Below, one piece after another: positions 1 through 8,603 of a stretch of DNA of 64,000 nt. The notes below the pieces were generated by a model that searched no databases, was not told the origin of the DNA, and saw only the letters and a program-made list of their open reading frames with translations. Numbering within the stretch: position 1 is the stretch's first letter; each line of letters starts with the position of its first letter. The DNA is taken from NCBI GenBank assembly GCA_041395945.1, contig JAWKZN010000001.1:868001-932000 (forward strand), given 5' to 3'. Source of the DNA: Pseudomonadales bacterium. Its GTDB lineage: Bacteria; Pseudomonadota; Gammaproteobacteria; Pseudomonadales; Azotimanducaceae. The translations under genes and the position numbers were made by a program.

Positions 1-24
1 CATCCGGGGCAGGGGACACAGAGC

Positions 25-513
25 ATGAACAACGGACCCGGTACACGGTTTCTGTGTGAGGTGTCGATCGAACTGGATTCGAGCGCGCCTCTTGCCATTG
101 GTGTGTCCCCCTGGCGCAACAGGCGGGTCAGCGACATCGCGGGGGGGCGCTTTGAAGGCCCGCGTCTGGCCGGTGTGGTACGACGCAGTGGTGCTGACTG
201 GTCCGAGGGGGGGCGGTCAGCGGATGGCGGCATTGCCACGGCGCTGGACGTCCGCTCTCTGTGGCAGACGGACGATGGTGCGCTCATTTACGTGACCTAC
301 ACAGGGCGACTGGTGGTGCCCGCCGCCTCGGTTGAGGCATTCAGAGATCCTCTGGGTGTGGCGACCCTTTCGACCTCCGCCTACTACTTCCGAATAGCAC
401 CGATGTTCGAGTGTGCTGCAGAGCGTTATGGCTGGTTGAATGAAATCGTCGCGCTTGGCGTCGGCCGACGTACCGCGAATGGAGTCCAGTATCGCGTGTA
501 TCAGGTGGAGTGA
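25..513 (+). CDS. DUF3237 (UPF0311) family protein
   Basis: Encodes 162 residues of the DUF3237 family, small beta-barrel-like proteins of unknown biochemical role. Family hallmarks are the GGRFEGPRLAG stretch near residues 41-51, the TDDGALIYVTYTG stretch near residues 82-94, the YYFRIAP segment near residue 120 and the terminal VYQVE. There is no signal peptide, so it should be cytosolic. The stop codon overlaps the start of the next gene (TGATG), which suggests translational coupling with the MFS carrier and possibly the dehydrogenase beyond it. In other genomes DUF3237 genes often sit with catabolic dehydrogenases and carriers, but no substrate can be inferred. The start is the first ATG; no strong ribosome binding site precedes it. 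Confidence 0.8.
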   Translation: MNNGPGTRFLCEVSIELDSSAPLAIGVSPWRNRRVSDIAGGRFEGPRLAGVVRRSGADWSEGGRSADGGIATALDVRSLWQTDDGALIYVTYTGRLVVPAASVEAFRDPLGVATLSTSAYYFRIAPMFECAAERYGWLNEIVALGVGRRTANGVQYRVYQVE

Positions 514-1820
514 TGCCCGCTTCAGTCCGCGCCTGGGGCACTCTCGGTGTGCTGATGGCGGCATACACGATTTCCTTTATAGATCGCACGATCCTGAGCC
601 TGCTGATCCCTCCGATTCAGCAGGATCTGGGTATTTCGGATACGCAGATCAGCCTGCTGGTGGGGATGGCGTTCGCTGTTTTTTACACGTTTATGGGCAT
701 TCCACTGGGACGGATCGCAGACCGGCACAACCGGCGTAATCTGATCGCCGTCGGGATCGCGGTGTGGTGTCTGATGACCGCCGCATGCGGACTGGCGAGA
801 AACTACTGGCAGCTGTTTGTCGCCCGCATCGGGGTCGGTGTGGGCGAAGCGGCGCTTTCTCCGGCCGCCTACTCACTCATCAGTGACCTGTTTCCAAGGG
901 AGCAGCTGGGGCGGGCGATTGCCCTGTACTCGGTGGGGCTTCCGATCGGCTCCGGGCTGGCGCTTCTGATCGGTGGGTTCGTGATTGAGACGCTGGCGGG
1001 GCTGCCGCCAGTGGATGTGCCGTTCATCGGAATTCTGCGTCCCTGGCAACTCACCTTTCTGGTGGTCGGCTTGCCCGGAATTTTCGTGGCGCTGCTGGTC
1101 ATGACACTGCACGAGCCGGCTCGGCGGGGCCGCGCCGGGGAAGCAGGCAGTCCGGCGCTGCCGCAGGCACAGGCAGTTTCCGGTGTCGGGCTGATCCAGT
1201 TTCTTCGGCTGCGCCGGCGGGTACTTGCGCATCAGTTCGGCGGTCTCGCTCTGCTCGTGATCATCGTCTACGGCTGCACCGCCTGGATCCCTACCTTTTT
1301 CATTCGTGTTCATGGCTGGACGGCGGCCGAGATCGGTACTGCCTACGGTGTGATATTCATGATCTGCGGCTCTGGAGGACTTCTCGCGGGAGGCCAGCTC
1401 GCCGACCGCTGGTGGCGGGCCGGTCGAAAGGATGCGCACCTGCGTGTCGTGCTGCTGTCTGTGGTCACCATGACACCCTGTTTCGCGCTGATGCCCTGGG
1501 TTTCCAGCGCGGATATCGCCATCGTGCTGCTCGCGGCGGCGACCTTCACGTCCAGCCTGCACGGTGGTGTGGCGGGTGCGGCACTGCAGCTGATTACGCC
1601 CAACGAGTTGCGCGGGCAGATGACAGCCGTCTATTTCTTTATCGCCAATCTGGTTGGACTGGGTCTCGGCCCTACGGTGGTGGCGCTGATCACTGACTAC
1701 GGATTTCGGGATGCCCAGTCGGTCGGGATGTCGCTGACCCTGCTCTCCGCATTCGCCGGCATCGGCTCGATTCTGGCGTTGTCTTCCGGGCTCATGCACT
1801 ATCGACGCTGCATCGAGTAG
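513..1820 (+). CDS. MFS transporter, 12-helix permease
   Basis: A 435-residue integral membrane protein of the major facilitator superfamily with about 12 hydrophobic segments. The loop between helices 2 and 3 carries the MFS motif A (GRIADRHNRRNLI, near residues 68-80), and a related copy (GGQLADRWWRAGRKD) follows the central loop, as expected for the two six-helix halves. N-terminal residues FIDRTILSLLIPPIQ resemble spinster-like and anion/cation symporter subfamilies. The ATG overlaps the stop of the DUF3237 gene; a GTG lies one codon upstream. The substrate is unknown. A catabolic intermediate or organic anion is a reasonable guess given the dehydrogenase that follows, but this is inference only. 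Confidence 0.85.
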   Translation: MPASVRAWGTLGVLMAAYTISFIDRTILSLLIPPIQQDLGISDTQISLLVGMAFAVFYTFMGIPLGRIADRHNRRNLIAVGIAVWCLMTAACGLARNYWQLFVARIGVGVGEAALSPAAYSLISDLFPREQLGRAIALYSVGLPIGSGLALLIGGFVIETLAGLPPVDVPFIGILRPWQLTFLVVGLPGIFVALLVMTLHEPARRGRAGEAGSPALPQAQAVSGVGLIQFLRLRRRVLAHQFGGLALLVIIVYGCTAWIPTFFIRVHGWTAAEIGTAYGVIFMICGSGGLLAGGQLADRWWRAGRKDAHLRVVLLSVVTMTPCFALMPWVSSADIAIVLLAAATFTSSLHGGVAGAALQLITPNELRGQMTAVYFFIANLVGLGLGPTVVALITDYGFRDAQSVGMSLTLLSAFAGIGSILALSSGLMHYRRCIE

Positions 1821-1864
1821 GGGAAACCGACCAGCCCCACCAGCGGCGCCCACAGGAGCACCAC

Positions 1865-2728
1865 ATGTTCGAACCGGATGGAAAAGTCGCCTTTGTCACA
1901 GGTGCTGCGAGTGGAATCGGTTTGGGTATGACCCGCGCATTCACCAGCGCCGGTATGCGCGTGATGATGGCCGACATAGAGCAGCAGGCGCTGACCACGG
2001 CGGCGGAGAGTCTTCGCAGGCAGGGTGCCCAGGTGGAGACGGTTGTCTGTGACGTCTCGGAGCGTTCGTCGGTTTTCGCAGCGGCCGCTGCGACCATCAA
2101 AGCCTTCGATCGGGTGCACGTTGTGTGTAACAACGCCGGTGTGACCAGCGGCGGCCTGATGGAGGAATGCACTGAAGGTGACTGGAACTGGGTGATCGGG
2201 GTGAACTTCCTGGGTGTGCTGCACGGCTGCCAGGCCTTCCTCCCCCATATCAAACGCCAGGGAGAGGGCGGACACATCGTCAACACCTCGTCGATGGCCG
2301 GTCTGCTCGGGGGAATGCCGGCCTGGGGACCCTACAACTCGACAAAGTATGCGGTAGTCGGGCTTACCGAGGTGCTGCGGCAGGAGGGCAGGGCAGGCGG
2401 CTTCAGCGCATCCGTTCTGTGCCCGGGAGGTGTGAACACCCGTATTTTCGAAGCTCCCCGCAACCGTCCCGATCGATTCGGTACCCAGGAGTCGGTGGTG
2501 GCCGACAATGTTGCGGTCGACGACCTGAAGAAAGGTCTTGATCCCGACATCGTCGGCAGGCTGGTGCTCGAAGCCATTCAGGCTAACCGACAGTTCATCT
2601 TCACCGACCCACGTTTCCGCAGTCTGGTGGAGCGGCGTCACGAGAAGATGCTCTCGGACTTCGAGTGGGCAGCCCGCTCGGGTGCACTGGTCACATCGGG
2701 CGCTCCCGGTTCGGAGACCTCAGACTGA
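1865..2728 (+). CDS. Short-chain dehydrogenase/reductase (SDR)
   Basis: A 287-residue classical SDR that should oxidise or reduce a hydroxyl/carbonyl group with NAD(P). The Rossmann glycine motif TGAASGIG is at residues 12-19, NNAG begins at residue 89, the catalytic serine lies in NTSS (residues 140-143), and the YxxxK pair is Y157 and K161. The aspartate after strand 2 (MMADIEQQ) suggests NAD rather than NADP preference, although this rule is weak. It lies 44 bases after the MFS gene on the same strand, so the three first genes may form one operon. The C-terminal tail after about residue 245 is variable and charged. The substrate cannot be read from the sequence. Confidence 0.9.
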   Translation: MFEPDGKVAFVTGAASGIGLGMTRAFTSAGMRVMMADIEQQALTTAAESLRRQGAQVETVVCDVSERSSVFAAAAATIKAFDRVHVVCNNAGVTSGGLMEECTEGDWNWVIGVNFLGVLHGCQAFLPHIKRQGEGGHIVNTSSMAGLLGGMPAWGPYNSTKYAVVGLTEVLRQEGRAGGFSASVLCPGGVNTRIFEAPRNRPDRFGTQESVVADNVAVDDLKKGLDPDIVGRLVLEAIQANRQFIFTDPRFRSLVERRHEKMLSDFEWAARSGALVTSGAPGSETSD

Positions 2729-2759
2729 CACGTCCCCACAGGCGATCAGCAGGAGATTC

Positions 2760-2852
2760 TGGCGGAAGAGGTAGGAGTCGAACCCACCAGGCACGTACTC
2801 GCACCTCAACGGCTTTGAAGGCCGCGCGCCCCACCGGGGACGATGCTCTTCC
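2760..2852 (-). tRNA. selC: Selenocysteine tRNA (anticodon UCA)
   Basis: Reading the minus strand, the 5' end GGAAGAG at 2852 pairs with CTCTTCC, followed by G and an encoded CCA ending at 2760. The anticodon loop is CTTCAAA with anticodon TCA. There is a 6-bp D stem (CGTCCC with GGGGCG around CGGT), a long 7-bp variable arm with an AGTA loop, and a TTCGACT T loop, all as in E. coli selC. Between the T loop and discriminator only 12 bases remain, giving a 7+5 acceptor/T arrangement instead of the usual bacterial 8+5. It reads opecodons UGA with SelB in selenoprotein mRNAs. It begins 16 bases beyond the stop of the N-acetyltransferase-like gene on the same strand. Confidence 0.93.
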
Positions 2853-2868
2853 GCGGGCGAGTGTAGCA

Positions 2869-3723
2869 TCAGTGCATCCCGGGTGATCGGGCCGCGGTCC
2901 GTGAGCCTGGCGGCGGCGGGGTCGGAATATCCTCCGGGATCTGCCGGGCGAACTCCTCACTGACCCCCAGGACATCGATCAGGTAGGCCAGCCGATCGGT
3001 GAGAGGTGTGCGGGTTACAGTCCCGTCGGCCTCTATGCGTACACCTTCGCCCATACCCACGCCGATGCGACCGCCATCCCGCACGAGGTTGAAGTTCAAC
3101 TGGAAGTTGAAGGGGCTCCAGGTCCGTGTGGCCTCATGCTGCACGGCATACCTTTTCACATCCACGGGCCATTCGTCGATCCGGCAATCGAAAGGTTCAG
3201 GAGCATGAAGCCCGCGCCACCGTACGGCGTATTTATCTCCCAGCCAGTGGCCCTGCACCCCCCAGGCCGGATGATCGATGCTGGCGTCCTGTCCCGGCTT
3301 GATCGGCAGTGGCTCCACGAACATGATTGAGGCATCAACCAGGTAGCGGTCGCCGTCGATCTCGACGATCACGCTGCCATGATTCGGGGGCAGGTCGGGC
3401 GCGACCATCATTGTGCCTACAGCGCGATGTGCCCTGAAACCAACCGCACTTAACAACTCGCACCAGGCACCGTGAATTGCCCAGCAGGTGGCGCCTACGC
3501 CGTGCTGGAGCCAGGTCTCGAAGAAATCCCGCGGATCATCCCCTGGCAGCGGTCCCGGTGCGCCGCTTCGGCAGGCGATCAGTTTTCGACAGTTGTCGAA
3601 CGGTACGTGGTTGCACCAGGCGGTATAGATCTGGCCGAGACCTGTGAGGTCGACTGAAGGAGTCGCCGGCAGACCGATGCGCTGCAGGATGTTTTCCACG
3701 AGTGCTCGATCCAGGCCGGGCAT
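2869..3723 (-). CDS. Arylamine N-acetyltransferase-like protein
   Basis: Encodes 284 residues of the NAT fold, enzymes that move an acetyl or other acyl group from CoA to an aromatic amine or similar acceptor. The Cys-His-Asp triad is visible as C80 (GATCWAIHG), H115 (PNHGSV) and D130 (YLVDAS). The VPFDN segment near residue 40 also fits the family. The protein is of usual NAT length. The ATG at 3723 is preceded by GGAGGGG five bases upstream; the open frame extends farther but has no comparable start signal. Related NAT-like proteins also act in amide synthesis in secondary metabolism, so the substrate is open. The gene is divergent from the sensor kinase and ends just before selC. Confidence 0.8.
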   Translation of the reverse strand: MPGLDRALVENILQRIGLPATPSVDLTGLGQIYTAWCNHVPFDNCRKLIACRSGAPGPLPGDDPRDFFETWLQHGVGATCWAIHGAWCELLSAVGFRAHRAVGTMMVAPDLPPNHGSVIVEIDGDRYLVDASIMFVEPLPIKPGQDASIDHPAWGVQGHWLGDKYAVRWRGLHAPEPFDCRIDEWPVDVKRYAVQHEATRTWSPFNFQLNFNLVRDGGRIGVGMGEGVRIEADGTVTRTPLTDRLAYLIDVLGVSEEFARQIPEDIPTPPPPGSRTAARSPGMH

Positions 3724-3954
3724 GGTTACCCCTCCCTGATGGTCCGGTTGTGATGGCGGGAAATCGATGAGGATTATGCCGGTCTGGCGGAACGGGTCCA
3801 ATAGTGGCGTATTATGGGGACGCCTCAGGGATGGGCAGTTATCGGACGGAGTGTCTGGCATGTTTTCACATCCGTCTGTCCGCGCCGTATTTCGAATCGC
3901 TGCGGAGCGGACCGTCGAAACTAACCGATAGTTCCTTTCCGGGGGGTAGGAGGA

Positions 3955-6009
3955 GTGAACGCGGACCGTTTTCTGCCGCAGCAGCTGCGCCAGGGTAGCG
4001 TCGAAACCCGTCGCCGCGCGCGATTGGTTCTCTATGCACTCCTGATTGCGAGTCTGGCGGCGCTGCTGTCGGCGTCGATGATGCTGTATCTCGGTCACCG
4101 TACGACCGCCTTCGCGCTGCTGCTGGTTCCGTTTGCCCATGCAGCAGTTTATCTGCTGCTGCAGGTTTCAAAATCGACCAGGCTGTCCGCCCATGTCTTC
4201 ATGGGGCTGATTTTCCTTGAACTCACTTTCGATTATGGGCCGGACGACGGTTATGGGGTGCTTGTCACCATTGCTCTGCCCCTGGCCGCCGCTGCGCTCA
4301 TCGGTCCCCGTGCGGGTGTGGTGTGGACCGGAATCGGAGTGCTGTGGGCCGCCTACCTCGGTCCTGTGGTCTTCCGCCCCGACGATATTCCACCCGGGCT
4401 CGGGCTCAGTGCTGCAATTATGACGATTGTGGTCGGCATAGGTTCGGCGATCATCGAATCGATCAGGGCACGCGCGGTGGAGGAAGCAGCAGCCAATGAG
4501 CAGCGGCTTCAGGCACTGCGGGACAGCATTCAGACATTTGCAGAAAACTCCTTTCCCGGCATCGTGGTCACCAGCGAACGGGGCATCGACTATGTGAGCG
4601 ATGGAGTCAGGGAAATACTCGGTTACAGTCAGGAGATCTTCGCCTGTCAACCGCTGGTAAATTACATCCACCCGGAAGACTTCGCGCTGACCCTGCGTAA
4701 GGTTACAGCCACGCCAGCCAGGGGTTTTCGCACAGAGCTGCGATTGCGTCACAGCGATGGCCGGTGGGTCTGGTACGAGGTATGGGGGATGCCGCTGGGA
4801 GAGGCCGCGCACAACGATCACTGGATATTTGCCGCCCGGAACATCGAAGAAGAGCGCCGCGGTCGCGACCGGCTTGTACAGGCCCAGCGACTGGAGGGCA
4901 TCGGTGTGCTCGCAGCGGGTATTGCCCACGACTTCAACAACCTGCTGACCGTGATCATCGGTTGCGCGGACATGATGCCGGAGAGCGAGGGACGCAGGAA
5001 CATATTGCTGGCGTCTGACAGGGCCGTCGAGCTGACGACTGCGCTGCGGGCATTCGCACGCAGTGTTCCTGCACACACACAGGTTATTGATATCGTTGCC
5101 GTAGCCAGAAAACTGGAGCCTCTGTTTCGAAGTCTGCTCAGTGCCCGGATCAGGTTCGAGATTGATGCCCCGGCGGATTCTCTCTGCGTGCGGCTACCAT
5201 CTGCTCAGTTCGACCAGGTACTGTTGAATCTGGTGACCAACGCAAAGGAGGCGATGAGCAGCGGTGGCGAGCTCCGATTGACCATCGAGTCTACGGTGGT
5301 TGGTTCAGAACTTGTCGAGCTGCTCGAAATCGATTCTGGAAAGTACGTTCGGATCACACTTGCTGACACCGGAGCCGGTATGTCGGATACCACGCTTGAG
5401 CATGCATTCGATCCGTTCTTTTCAACCAAAGCACCTGCAGCAGGATCCGGTCTGGGACTTGCGAGCTCCTATGGCATTGTCACCCAGGCTGGCGGTGCGA
5501 TAGACATAGAAAGTGTGATCGACGTGGGTACGACGGTTCGGGTCTATCTGCCGGAGGTTTCTGATGATTCGGCTCCGGATTCAGCGATGACGACCGTCGA
5601 ACCATCAGCTGAGATGACAACGGAAGCTGTGGCATCCCAACCGGCTCAGATACTGGTTGTCGAGGACGATGCGGCGCTGCGCACCCTGGCGAAACTGGCA
5701 CTGACCTCGGCCGGATTCGAGGTTGCGACCGCAGAAAGTGGTGAAGCCGCTCTGCCACTTGTCCGTATGCGACCACCGGACCTGGTGATCACTGACATCG
5801 TGATGCCTGGATTGCGTGGTAACGAGCTGGCCTTGCGGTTGCGAGCGGAGCGGGCCGAGCTGCCAATTCTGTTCGTTTCAGGCTATTCGGGTACCGAGAT
5901 CGATGACTGGACGGGATGGGATGCGGCTACGACAGGGTTCCTGGCTAAACCATTCCGGCCTGCGGAACTGATCGCCCAGGTAAACCGGTTGCTTGAGCGG
6001 GAATCATAG
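3955..6009 (+). CDS. Hybrid PAS sensor histidine kinase with C-terminal receiver
   Basis: A 684-residue membrane sensor kinase. Residues about 22-170 hold five or six hydrophobic segments with short loops, so sensing may occur in the membrane. A PAS domain covers about 190-300. The phosphoacceptor H-box is GIAHDFNNL with H325, typical of the HisKA class used by orphan hybrid kinases. The ATPase has an N-box (LLNLVTNAKEAM), DTGAGM at 471-476 and GSGLGLASS at 498-505. A receiver domain fills 565-684 with phosphoacceptor D614 (VITDIVMPG) and K in LAKPF. The start is GTG after a purine-rich GGGGGGTAGGAGGA; the spacing is tight. No separate response regulator gene adjoins it, so its output partner is elsewhere. 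Confidence 0.88.
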   Translation: MNADRFLPQQLRQGSVETRRRARLVLYALLIASLAALLSASMMLYLGHRTTAFALLLVPFAHAAVYLLLQVSKSTRLSAHVFMGLIFLELTFDYGPDDGYGVLVTIALPLAAAALIGPRAGVVWTGIGVLWAAYLGPVVFRPDDIPPGLGLSAAIMTIVVGIGSAIIESIRARAVEEAAANEQRLQALRDSIQTFAENSFPGIVVTSERGIDYVSDGVREILGYSQEIFACQPLVNYIHPEDFALTLRKVTATPARGFRTELRLRHSDGRWVWYEVWGMPLGEAAHNDHWIFAARNIEEERRGRDRLVQAQRLEGIGVLAAGIAHDFNNLLTVIIGCADMMPESEGRRNILLASDRAVELTTALRAFARSVPAHTQVIDIVAVARKLEPLFRSLLSARIRFEIDAPADSLCVRLPSAQFDQVLLNLVTNAKEAMSSGGELRLTIESTVVGSELVELLEIDSGKYVRITLADTGAGMSDTTLEHAFDPFFSTKAPAAGSGLGLASSYGIVTQAGGAIDIESVIDVGTTVRVYLPEVSDDSAPDSAMTTVEPSAEMTTEAVASQPAQILVVEDDAALRTLAKLALTSAGFEVATAESGEAALPLVRMRPPDLVITDIVMPGLRGNELALRLRAERAELPILFVSGYSGTEIDDWTGWDAATTGFLAKPFRPAELIAQVNRLLERES

Positions 6010-6120
6010 GCATCTGAATCCGGTGCAGAACAACCTGGGGCGGATGTCCCTTCCTGTGTCTGTAAAAAACCAGAGAACTTGATAATCTACCTCTCGCCCC
6101 ACCTCCGAGTGAAGTTCCTC

Positions 6121-6666
6121 ATGTATCTGCGTATCGTCCCGCTCGTCACTTCGATCGCGCTGCTTTTCGGCTGTACCCGCGGCGGCCAGTCCAAACCCAC
6201 CTGGGAGACGGCAGCCGGAGTCGATATTCCGGCCTCTGTGTCCTTCGGCTGGGTGGATGGGATCACCGGATCTCCGAATACGATTCTCGAAAGCCGGATC
6301 ACCGATGCCCTGCGAACCGGTCTCACCGGTAAAGGCTATGTGGAAACCGCTGCTTCACCGGACCTGCTCATAAGTTACGAAATCATGGAGCGGGAAGTGA
6401 CGAAGCAGGGCAGCCCGATTCGACTTGGCGTAGGACTGGGTTCCTATGGGGGCAATGTCGGTGGCAGCGTAGGCAGTTCCGTCGATGTGGGTGGTAAGCC
6501 TGGAACGCTCCAATTGAATCAGCTGAGTATTCGCGCACTGGATCCTGAGACCCGCAAGGAAGTCTGGATTGGCCGCACGGCGACGTTTGAGCCGCAACCG
6601 GATTCCGCGCTCGTGAAGCGGGTTGTGGCTGCTGTGCTGAAGGGATTTCCTGAAAGACGTCCCTGA
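6121..6666 (+). CDS. DUF4136 lipoprotein
   Basis: A 181-residue predicted outer-membrane-anchored lipoprotein. The N terminus has a hydrophobic signal ending in a lipobox LLFGC, with the modified cysteine at about residue 18. The mature part has the DUF4136 pattern: an early FGWVD segment, TDALRTGLTGKGYVE, PDLLISYEI, a glycine-rich central strand (GLGSYGGNVGGSVGSS) and the closing WIGRTATFEPQP. Function in the family is unknown; most members are periplasmic lipoproteins. I chose the ATG at 6121 because it places the signal sequence at the N terminus; a frame-compatible start exists 14 codons upstream. It lies after the sensor kinase on the same strand with a 111-base gap. Confidence 0.78.
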   Translation: MYLRIVPLVTSIALLFGCTRGGQSKPTWETAAGVDIPASVSFGWVDGITGSPNTILESRITDALRTGLTGKGYVETAASPDLLISYEIMEREVTKQGSPIRLGVGLGSYGGNVGGSVGSSVDVGGKPGTLQLNQLSIRALDPETRKEVWIGRTATFEPQPDSALVKRVVAAVLKGFPERRP

Positions 6667-6787
6667 GGTGAACCGCACCTGGGGTTTCTGGTGACCGGAG
6701 AGCAGCTGTCCCCGCTTGTGATCTGCAACACGGCTGTGGGGATCAGGACTTCGGACAATTCTGTGGTCAACTGACACCAGGCCATAC

Positions 6788-7333
6788 ATGCGCAATCTAG
6801 TCATCTTCCTGCTCGCTGTCGCTGTCGGCTGGTGGTATCTGGGTTCTTCCTCGACCGAAGCGGTGGTGCTGCCTGACGGAGAGTTCCAGTATCCGGACTA
6901 CCGTTTCGAGGCCATCGAACCCTTCAGTATCGAAGCACGGGTCTTGTCGCGGGAGGACTATCGCTTTGGCCGGGAGGCGGATCTCTCACCCACGGATCTG
7001 GCGCTGGGTTGGGGACCCATGGCGGATGAGCAGGTACTGCGCAGCTTCAAAATCCGACAGTCCAATCGATGGTTTACCTGGCGTGCGGACACCTTGCCGA
7101 TCCCGCGATCGGAAATTGCGGCCAGCGCCGCGAACATGCATCTGATTCCCGCGAGTGCGCAGGCTGCAGCACAACTGTCCGAAGTGCGGACCCACGATCG
7201 TATCCGGCTGCACGGCAGTCTTGTCGATGTCAGTGCGGCGGACGGCTGGAAGTGGCGTTCGTCGCGTTCGCGAACCGATACGGGCGCCGGTTCCTGTGAG
7301 CTGCTGCTGCTGGAGCGCATCGAGTGGATCTGA
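6788..7333 (+). CDS. Hypothetical membrane-anchored protein
   Basis: Encodes 181 residues with one N-terminal hydrophobic segment (residues 4-20) followed by a soluble, probably periplasmic, part. I do not recognise a named domain. Features such as DGEFQYPDYRFEAIEPF, the LGWGPMADE segment and WRSSRSRTDTGAGSCELLLLERIEW at the C terminus look like a conserved hypothetical family of gammaproteobacteria that I have seen without function. It follows the DUF4136 gene by 121 bases, where a weak AGGTG/CACCT hairpin (6666-6680) may sit. It converges with the gene on the opposite strand. The ATG has only a weak Shine-Dalgarno. Confidence 0.6.
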   Translation: MRNLVIFLLAVAVGWWYLGSSSTEAVVLPDGEFQYPDYRFEAIEPFSIEARVLSREDYRFGREADLSPTDLALGWGPMADEQVLRSFKIRQSNRWFTWRADTLPIPRSEIAASAANMHLIPASAQAAAQLSEVRTHDRIRLHGSLVDVSAADGWKWRSSRSRTDTGAGSCELLLLERIEWI

Positions 7334-7406
7334 CATCCACCTTCGATTACCGCCGATGAGCGAAGACTATGCAGCGCCCGCAGACTCCACTGAGGGCGTT
7401 GTGCCG

Positions 7407-8456
7407 TTACATCGCCTCGGATTCCAGCAGCCGGGCACCCCGCAGAATGCCCTCCATCGCGTAGTTGCCTTCGTGGCAGGCGTATTCGTAGACCTGCTGA
7501 TCGCTGGCACGCCAGATGTATTCACCCGTCCAGGGTGCTGTCCACACTGAAGGATCTTCCACGGTGAATCTGTAGTTGAGATCACCGTTGGGCAGCTTGG
7601 TGAACCGCTCCACCACATGGGCATTTTCGGAGCCCCCCCGTGCGGGGCGGGTCTGGGGATGGAAATTGGTGGTGTCGACGACCAGGGTGTCTCCCTCCCA
7701 CCAGCCGATGGAATCACCCAGCCACTTCTTCACCTCGGGTCCGGGATGCTCCGAATTCATGCGTACGATCCGGGCATCGTGGACCATCTCCAGCAGGATC
7801 ATGACATGGTCGTCTGTCTGCACGATGCGCTTGAAGTTGTTGTACAGACTGGGGAAGGTGGGTGTGGCACCGGTAAAACCCAGAATGCAGCGTTCGGAGA
7901 TGCCGAGCATTTCCGGACCGTCGTAGGGTCCCGGTCCGTCGACCTCCACCCACCAGGCGGTGCCGTCATTCGGTCGGCGCAGCCTGCGCTGTTCCATGAC
8001 CCGCTTCAGAGCGGCTTCGGTGATTGCCGGGATCTGCCCATCCGGTGGGTCGATGATGATCGAGGTCCGGAACTTGCCGTCGACCATGAAGACATCCGTG
8101 CCGGGGTCGACCCAGAAATTGTTGTAGCCACCTACGTTGCCTGCGCCACTGCTTTCGCGAAACTCATCATCCGCGCCGATCGGCGGTGCACCTCCGGCAG
8201 GCGGTGCACTGGTTACCGGGCCTCTGTTGGCATCTCTCTCCTTAACCCGCCGTTCATTTTCCGCGACGATGGCTTCAGCCTGCTCACGGGTGAGCTCCAG
8301 GTTGTTGCCGAATTCCTTGGGCCGCACCAGCGGTGTGAGTGTGGAAACATCGTAAGTGCCTGTCAGATCCGGATGCGCTTTCTTTGCCGCCTGTGCCGGG
8401 ATCGACAGAATGAGTGCCGCGGTCGCGACGCAAAGCAGTCTGAAACCGTTGTTCAT
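7407..8456 (-). CDS. Secreted hypothetical protein
   Basis: A 349-residue protein with a clear signal peptide (hydrophobic residues 6-22, cleavage near AQAAKKA). The mature region is hydrophilic, rich in Trp, Pro and Gly, with sections such as PFNDGTAWW-like RPNDGTAWWVEVDGPGPYDG, CILGFTGATPTFPS, GWWEGDTLVVDTTNF and YEYACHEGNYAMEG. This pattern recurs in many hypothetical proteins of Proteobacteria and Acidobacteria, for which I know no activity. The GDTLVVDTTNF region suggests a beta-rich fold. The start at 8456 has a good AAGGAGGGG site eight bases upstream. It is divergent from the acylase gene, sharing a 147-base intergenic region, so the two could be co-regulated. Confidence 0.65.
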   Translation of the reverse strand: MNNGFRLLCVATAALILSIPAQAAKKAHPDLTGTYDVSTLTPLVRPKEFGNNLELTREQAEAIVAENERRVKERDANRGPVTSAPPAGGAPPIGADDEFRESSGAGNVGGYNNFWVDPGTDVFMVDGKFRTSIIIDPPDGQIPAITEAALKRVMEQRRLRRPNDGTAWWVEVDGPGPYDGPEMLGISERCILGFTGATPTFPSLYNNFKRIVQTDDHVMILLEMVHDARIVRMNSEHPGPEVKKWLGDSIGWWEGDTLVVDTTNFHPQTRPARGGSENAHVVERFTKLPNGDLNYRFTVEDPSVWTAPWTGEYIWRASDQQVYEYACHEGNYAMEGILRGARLLESEAM

Positions 8457-8603
8457 GGTATTCCCCTCCTTTTGAACTGAATATTCCTCCCAAATCGACC
8501 GGTGTTCAATCCGCAGTGCGGATTCCACCTGAAACTCAGCTGAAGTACCGTATGATTCCTTACGCTGACAACAGAATCCGGCCCGATGGCAGAGGGGAAA
8601 TCC

